Shown here: positions 37,624 to 42,481 of the stretch, in pieces
Numbering within the stretch: the stretch's first letter is position 1
How the letters are laid out: every line of letters begins with the position of its first letter
From: Candidatus Peregrinibacteria bacterium
Lineage (GTDB): Bacteria; Patescibacteriota; Gracilibacteria; UBA1369; JABINC01
Assembly: GCA_018697675.1 (NCBI GenBank)
Contig: JABINC010000002.1
Coordinates: 1-42,481 of the forward strand
Length of the DNA stretch: 42,481 bases
Reading direction: 5' to 3'
Position numbers and translations under genes: made by a program
Notes under the pieces: generated by a model
Seen by the model: only the letters and a program-made list of their open reading frames with translations
Told to the model about the DNA's origin: nothing
Databases searched by the model: none

Positions 37624-38670
37624 CTACGGCAAATAGAATTCCGAAATCACTTCATTTACAGGTATAACTCCATACACAGTAGTCATCAAATCCCAATAAG
37701 CTTGAGCCGCATCACCATTCCCATCTTCCAAAAACAATGGAACCTGCCCACCTTCAACAAAAAATAATCCAAAATCATGAAGAGAATCAGTATCCCCCCA
37801 AAGCTCATCAGGAAGAGACTCACCTCCACCCATTCCCCAACTTGAATAAATACTAGTTCCCAACTTAAAAGCTATAGAGGGAACAACTATAGGCCTACAA
37901 CCAACTTCATCACACTCAGGACGAAAAGTCTGCCCAATATTAACCTTAGAAACATAATTTCGATCACCCTCCCCTACAAGAGAATTCTCATTTCTACATC
38001 CAATTAATAAATTCACTTCCGATGGACGCCACACTGGAGCATCAACCGCATCCTCTATCGAGTCAAATTCAAAAAACGGCCCACCCTCAACTGAAAAATC
38101 AACATCACATTCTTTAACACTAGCATCGGGATCGCAAATGACAGTATACTTCCTACCATCCCCTACCCAAGGATATTCCTCAATCCATTGCTGCTCATAT
38201 TCGTACTCTTGTCTTAAATCTTCGGCCCAATCCCCCCCCCACCACTCATCCAACGCCTCAATCTCCTCAATACACTCTAAAGTCAAAAACCTTTCCGGAA
38301 CATAGTTATCATCAACTACTTCAAAATCACCATCTATACAATCTGAAAAGCCCTCATGTACAGCCTCAATAGCCTCCGTCCTTACTTCATCTTTGATCAC
38401 AGGATCGTCAGAAAGAGACCTATGCACTCTCTCCCTTACACCATCTATCACTCCCGAACACCCATGCAAATCAATTTCACTTCTATCTGAAGATCGTCCA
38501 TGCCGAAAAGGCCCAACGTCTAGCGGAATAAAATCTTCTAATTCATCAACGGGATCATCTTCTTTAGAGCATAATCCTACAAGGGTCACAACAGCCAAAC
38601 CTATCGCCACCAAAACAGGCAACACCCACCTTCTTTCCCCACCATGATTTACCTTGCCTTCACATCCCAT
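37624..38670 (-). CDS. Hypothetical exported/membrane-anchored protein
   Basis: N-terminal hydrophobic segment WVLPVLVAIGLAVVTLVGLC; acidic body; no family recognised. Confidence 0.6.
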   Translation of the reverse strand: MGCEGKVNHGGERRWVLPVLVAIGLAVVTLVGLCSKEDDPVDELEDFIPLDVGPFRHGRSSDRSEIDLHGCSGVIDGVRERVHRSLSDDPVIKDEVRTEAIEAVHEGFSDCIDGDFEVVDDNYVPERFLTLECIEEIEALDEWWGGDWAEDLRQEYEYEQQWIEEYPWVGDGRKYTVICDPDASVKECDVDFSVEGGPFFEFDSIEDAVDAPVWRPSEVNLLIGCRNENSLVGEGDRNYVSKVNIGQTFRPECDEVGCRPIVVPSIAFKLGTSIYSSWGMGGGESLPDELWGDTDSLHDFGLFFVEGGQVPLFLEDGNGDAAQAYWDLMTTVYGVIPVNEVISEFYLP

Positions 38671-38751
38671 AATAATTTATCAAAAATACAAAGACCTAAT
38701 AATATTACTCTTCCGAGATAAGTCAAGCTCACCCTATTAATAACAAGGCAT

Positions 38752-39516
38752 CTACTTCATATTATCTGGATTTTCCCAGGCTAAACGGTAAATAGTTTTC
38801 ATCGTATCTGCAAACTCCTTATTTTGAATCAGAATTGCAAATGCATCCTGATATAGATTCAAAAGGAGTACTTTGTCATCAAATACATCGATAGAGGAAA
38901 AAAACTCCCCTTTCTTCTTTGGGAACATGCAAGTGCGACGACAATGCTTTTTATTTTTTTTCTTATACTTTTTATGAGTTTCATTCTCCGGGCAAATCGC
39001 ATCTAAATGCAATTTTCTCTTTGAGCGTTCATCAATAAAATCATTCATAAATTTTTCCCCCATTTTCGTTAAATCATCATGAGCCGCAAATTCCAACACA
39101 TCTGTTTTTGAATCAAGAACGGTTAGGTAGGCTTTTTTACAACCATCAACGCCTTCAAAAAAAGTTACCTTAGGAGGAGAAGTATACGGATTTTTACATT
39201 CTTTTAAGAGTGGAATTATTTTTTCCAGAGCCTCTTGCCCAGATTTGAGCTCTTTTTCCTTAGCTTGCTCAAGATCTCCTGGTTCCGCATAAAAATACTG
39301 TGTGCGTCCTTTTTGAGATCTACGCAAATAGCCTTTTTTCACAAGATTATCACAAAGAAAATGTATCGTCGCCTTCGGAAATCCAGTTTTTTTGGCCAAC
39401 ACCGAAGCTGGCTGCATACCAATTTCAAGCAACACCAAATACAACTTTGCCTCCTTTTCTGTAAAACCCAATTCTAATAAATATTCCTCCATAAGATCGT
39501 CAGTAATTGTTGACAC
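38752..39516 (-). CDS. TrmB-family transcriptional regulator (paralogue 3)
   Basis: LLELGFTEKEAKLYLVLLEIGMQPASVLAKKTGFPKATIHFLCDNLVKKGYL; FFEGVDGCKKAY; GTG start. Confidence 0.88.
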   Translation of the reverse strand: MSTITDDLMEEYLLELGFTEKEAKLYLVLLEIGMQPASVLAKKTGFPKATIHFLCDNLVKKGYLRRSQKGRTQYFYAEPGDLEQAKEKELKSGQEALEKIIPLLKECKNPYTSPPKVTFFEGVDGCKKAYLTVLDSKTDVLEFAAHDDLTKMGEKFMNDFIDERSKRKLHLDAICPENETHKKYKKKNKKHCRRTCMFPKKKGEFFSSIDVFDDKVLLLNLYQDAFAILIQNKEFADTMKTIYRLAWENPDNMK

Positions 39517-39622
39517 TACCCACTTTACAACAAGTTAAATAAGTAGTAAAGATATAATTGTCATTATCAATATTTACTGACATTTACTCAAAACCTATCA
39601 CCATTTTTTAATAACTACAACA

Positions 39623-40366
39623 ATGGAAACAACAAAGCTCACATACCTTGAAAACCAAAACTTATACAAATCAGAAGCGAAAATCACCGATACTCAAAGC
39701 ACTGAAGATAATCGAATTGCAATCATTCTAGATCAAACTATTTTTTACCCTCAAGGTGGTGGCCAACCATACGATCAAGGAACAATTTCTCTAGATTCAA
39801 CCCTATTTGAAGTACAAGAAGTGCGATTCAAAGACGGAATTGTTTATCACATCGGAGAATATTTAGAAGGACAATTTAATATTGGGAACACAGTTCAATG
39901 CGAAGTTAACAAAGAACGTAGAGCGTTAAATTCACGCCTGCACTCAGCTGGACATCTTATCGGTCATATAATGCAAAAACTCGCACCACAATTCAACCCA
40001 ACCAAAGGACACCATTTTCCTGGAGAGTGCTATGTCGCATACGAAGGTAAAATCCCCGAGGAAGAGCGCGAACCATTCAAACAAAAAATCGAAAACGCCG
40101 TTAATGAAGCCATCTCACAAGATGTACCTATAGAAATACGCTCTGCCGATTACAATGAATTGAGAGAGTTATGCGATATGATTCCACTTTATGTACCAAA
40201 AGATAAGCCATGTAGAATTATGTCAATTTTGTTTTCCGACGGAGCGAAAACTATGCCATGTGGCGGCACCCATGTAGCTAGCATGGGAGAATTAAAAAAT
40301 ATTCATATTAAAAAATGTAGTTCGAAAAAAGGCGTAATTAAGCTAAGCTATGAATGCGAAATCTAA
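39623..40366 (+). CDS. alaX: Alanyl-tRNA editing protein AlaX
   Basis: RLHSAGHLIGHIMQK (HxxxH) and MPCGGTHV motifs. Confidence 0.88.
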   Translation: METTKLTYLENQNLYKSEAKITDTQSTEDNRIAIILDQTIFYPQGGGQPYDQGTISLDSTLFEVQEVRFKDGIVYHIGEYLEGQFNIGNTVQCEVNKERRALNSRLHSAGHLIGHIMQKLAPQFNPTKGHHFPGECYVAYEGKIPEEEREPFKQKIENAVNEAISQDVPIEIRSADYNELRELCDMIPLYVPKDKPCRIMSILFSDGAKTMPCGGTHVASMGELKNIHIKKCSSKKGVIKLSYECEI

Positions 40367-41035
40367 CTAAGCCCACTGCTTTTGCCAAGCCTGCGGATCT
40401 CGGGTGAATGCAAGCACCATCTCTTGTTCTTCAGCAGTAATCTTGCCCATTTCTACAGCTACATCAGTAAGAATCTGAACATTTGTGATAGGCCATGAAT
40501 TTACATTTACTTCTGCAAATCTAGTTGTCGCTTTTTCAAAATTATAAGTAAAAATCGCGAGCACATCGGTCACCGTGCCTTCCCCCTCTTCGCGAAGAGC
40601 TTCAACTGTCGCAACAGAACTTCCACCTGTTGAAATCAAATCTTCCACAACAAGCACATGACTTCCCTCTGGAAGGTCTCCCTCGATCATTTTACCGGCA
40701 CCATGCCCTTTTGGTTTTGAACGAACATAAACCATTGGAGACTCGATATCATATGCGAGGAATGACGCCCAAGGAATCCCAGCCGTCGAAGTCCCAGCAA
40801 GAAAATTAAACTCAAGCCCCTCTCCACCACCATTTTCAATAATATCCACAAAAGCATCAACAACTAATTCATAAGCTTTTGGATGTGAAATAAGCATACG
40901 GTTATCACAATACATCGGCGAACGCAGTCCAGAAGTCCAAGTAAAAGGATCCTTTGGCTGTAATTTCACCGCACCTATTTCGAGCAAAGCTTTCGCAACT
41001 TCGCGAGCATAATCAATCTTAACTTCATTCTCCAT
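40367..41035 (-). CDS. pyrE: Orotate phosphoribosyltransferase
   Basis: FTWTSGLRSPMYCDNRMLISHPKAYE; VLVVEDLISTGGSSVATVEAL. Confidence 0.94.
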   Translation of the reverse strand: MENEVKIDYAREVAKALLEIGAVKLQPKDPFTWTSGLRSPMYCDNRMLISHPKAYELVVDAFVDIIENGGGEGLEFNFLAGTSTAGIPWASFLAYDIESPMVYVRSKPKGHGAGKMIEGDLPEGSHVLVVEDLISTGGSSVATVEALREEGEGTVTDVLAIFTYNFEKATTRFAEVNVNSWPITNVQILTDVAVEMGKITAEEQEMVLAFTRDPQAWQKQWA

Positions 41036-41137
41036 ATTTTTGTAAATTAGAATTTATTTTCTTATCCTTTTTTAACCACTCACTATTCGAATCAATCACA
41101 TCTATTTATCATCAAACTCGCTCAAAACAGAATCCAT

Positions 41138-41941
41138 CTACCAATGGATTTTGTTCCCAACACTGTCCCGATGATATTTTGCAAAACCAGTTAGTTTACG
41201 AACATGCTCCAAAGACATCACAGGTCCTTTTACACAGCTCGGCTCTCCAGTTCCATCCACAGAACAATTTCCACAAACTCCCATTCCACATTTCATGTAT
41301 CGCTCTACTGAAATATCAGCATCAATTCCACGAGGCTCTGCAATATTTGCAACGGCATTCATCATCATTTCTGGTCCGCAAGTTGCTATAAATTTCACAT
41401 CCTTTTCTTCAACAATTTTTTCTAAAATTTGAGTGCAATATCCTTTGTGTCCTTTTGATCCATCATCGGTTGCGATATGAACTTCAATGCCATCCACTGC
41501 CGCAGCTTTTTCAAGATAAAGTAAAAGCCCTTCGTTTCTAGCACCGACTATGAAATCAACTTTGCAGCCATTTTTCACACATGCCTCTGCAAAAAAGAAA
41601 AGTGGCGCAGCCCCATAACCTCCGGCTACAGTTGCCACATTACAATTTTCAGGAATTCTATTTTTCGTACCATAAGCTCCACGAATTCCAACCTTATCAC
41701 CAATATTTACATTTTCAGCTAAATGATTTGAAAAAGGACCAACGGCAGCTATCGCCAAAGTCAATTTTTCACCATCATCATAAGCCACAGAAAAAGGTTT
41801 TTCATCCATACCCGGAATCCACAAATTTATAAATTGCCCAGGCTCCGCTCCTACCGAAATATCAAGTACATACTGATACACCTGATCATTCAGCTTTTCT
41901 TTAGATACTATCTTTGCAGCCCGCGGCATTCCCTGTAACAT
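41138..41941 (-). CDS. pyrK: Dihydroorotate dehydrogenase electron transfer subunit
   Basis: FAD/NAD domain; CGMGVCGNCSVDGTGEPSCVKGPVM [2Fe-2S] motif. Confidence 0.92.
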   Translation of the reverse strand: MLQGMPRAAKIVSKEKLNDQVYQYVLDISVGAEPGQFINLWIPGMDEKPFSVAYDDGEKLTLAIAAVGPFSNHLAENVNIGDKVGIRGAYGTKNRIPENCNVATVAGGYGAAPLFFFAEACVKNGCKVDFIVGARNEGLLLYLEKAAAVDGIEVHIATDDGSKGHKGYCTQILEKIVEEKDVKFIATCGPEMMMNAVANIAEPRGIDADISVERYMKCGMGVCGNCSVDGTGEPSCVKGPVMSLEHVRKLTGFAKYHRDSVGNKIHW

Positions 41942-41975
41942 ATTTTTTCAATTTAAAATCTGTGCACGTGCACAT

Positions 41976-42481
41976 TTAGTAATTTTTAGGCACACACCCA
42001 ATAATTTCTGTTAAATCTTTAACCCCATTTTCATCACACCATTCACTCATTTCTTTCGCAATCTTTCCAAACACTTCAGAGCCCCGGTAGTAAACAGCCG
42101 ACCCAACTCCAACGAGAGTTCCACCAGCCATCATCATCGCAATCGCATCACGCCCAGTAATAACTCCACCAGTTGCAATAATCGGAATCGAAACTGCCTT
42201 ATAAATATCATTCACACATTTCAAAGCTATCGGCTGGATCGCAGGACCGCTCAGCCCCCCAACTTTGTTAGCCAAAATCGGAGCACGCATATCAATATCA
42301 ATCGCCATTCCCGGCCCAACTGTATTAATTGCCGTAATTCCATCAGCCCCAGCGTCGGCGCACGCCTTAGCAATTTCCCCAATATTTGGAACATTCGGAG
42401 AAAGTTTCACAGCCACAGGAATCGAAGGAAAAAACTTCTTCACTTCACGAGTCAAATCCGCCGCATCCAAAACAGAACAAG
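41976..42481 (-). CDS. pyrD: Dihydroorotate dehydrogenase catalytic subunit, 5' end beyond window
   Basis: PVAVKLSPNVPNIGEIAKACADAGADGITAINTVGPG; reading frame stays open to the window edge. Confidence 0.92.
   Translation of the reverse strand, partial: CSVLDAADLTREVKKFFPSIPVAVKLSPNVPNIGEIAKACADAGADGITAINTVGPGMAIDIDMRAPILANKVGGLSGPAIQPIALKCVNDIYKAVSIPIIATGGVITGRDAIAMMMAGGTLVGVGSAVYYRGSEVFGKIAKEMSEWCDENGVKDLTEIIGCVPKNY

Noticed and set aside
1-42481. tRNA, rRNA, transposase, integrase or CRISPR features
   Set aside because: None recognised by eye on either strand; a tRNAscan/Infernal run would be needed to exclude small RNAs fully.

Overview
This 42.5 kb, AT-rich window uses the standard bacterial code (TGA is a stop at secY) and looks like a Patescibacteria/CPR genome, possibly Peregrinibacteria; that lineage is inferred from gene content. 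The first ~19 kb is a nearly complete S10-spc-alpha ribosomal protein cluster (rpsJ ... rplQ-rplM-rpsI-trmD). It lacks rpmD (L30) and has a metallophosphoesterase gene inserted antisense between rpsJ and rplC. The ORF track misses rpmJ (L36) at 14518-14631. The rest is an accessory/metabolic region: an MFS protein, a Ca2+-type P-ATPase, a lipase-like hydrolase, a DUF167 protein, rsmA, a U32 peptidase, an ankyrin protein, three TrmB-family regulators, two large cysteine-rich repeat proteins plus a small zinc-ribbon protein, alaX, and pyrF/pyrE/pyrK/pyrD. The two observations I rate highest are: (1) a duplicated module in which a TrmB-type regulator is divergent from a Cys-rich protein whose cysteines are spaced almost entirely in multiples of three residues, with zinc-ribbon partners that are split at one locus and fused at the other; (2) a putative transcription attenuator upstream of rpsJ, with a promoter, a UUCG-capped hairpin, an 8-bp antiterminator pairing and an intrinsic terminator. 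All functional statements come from reading the sequence; no database search or folding program was run.
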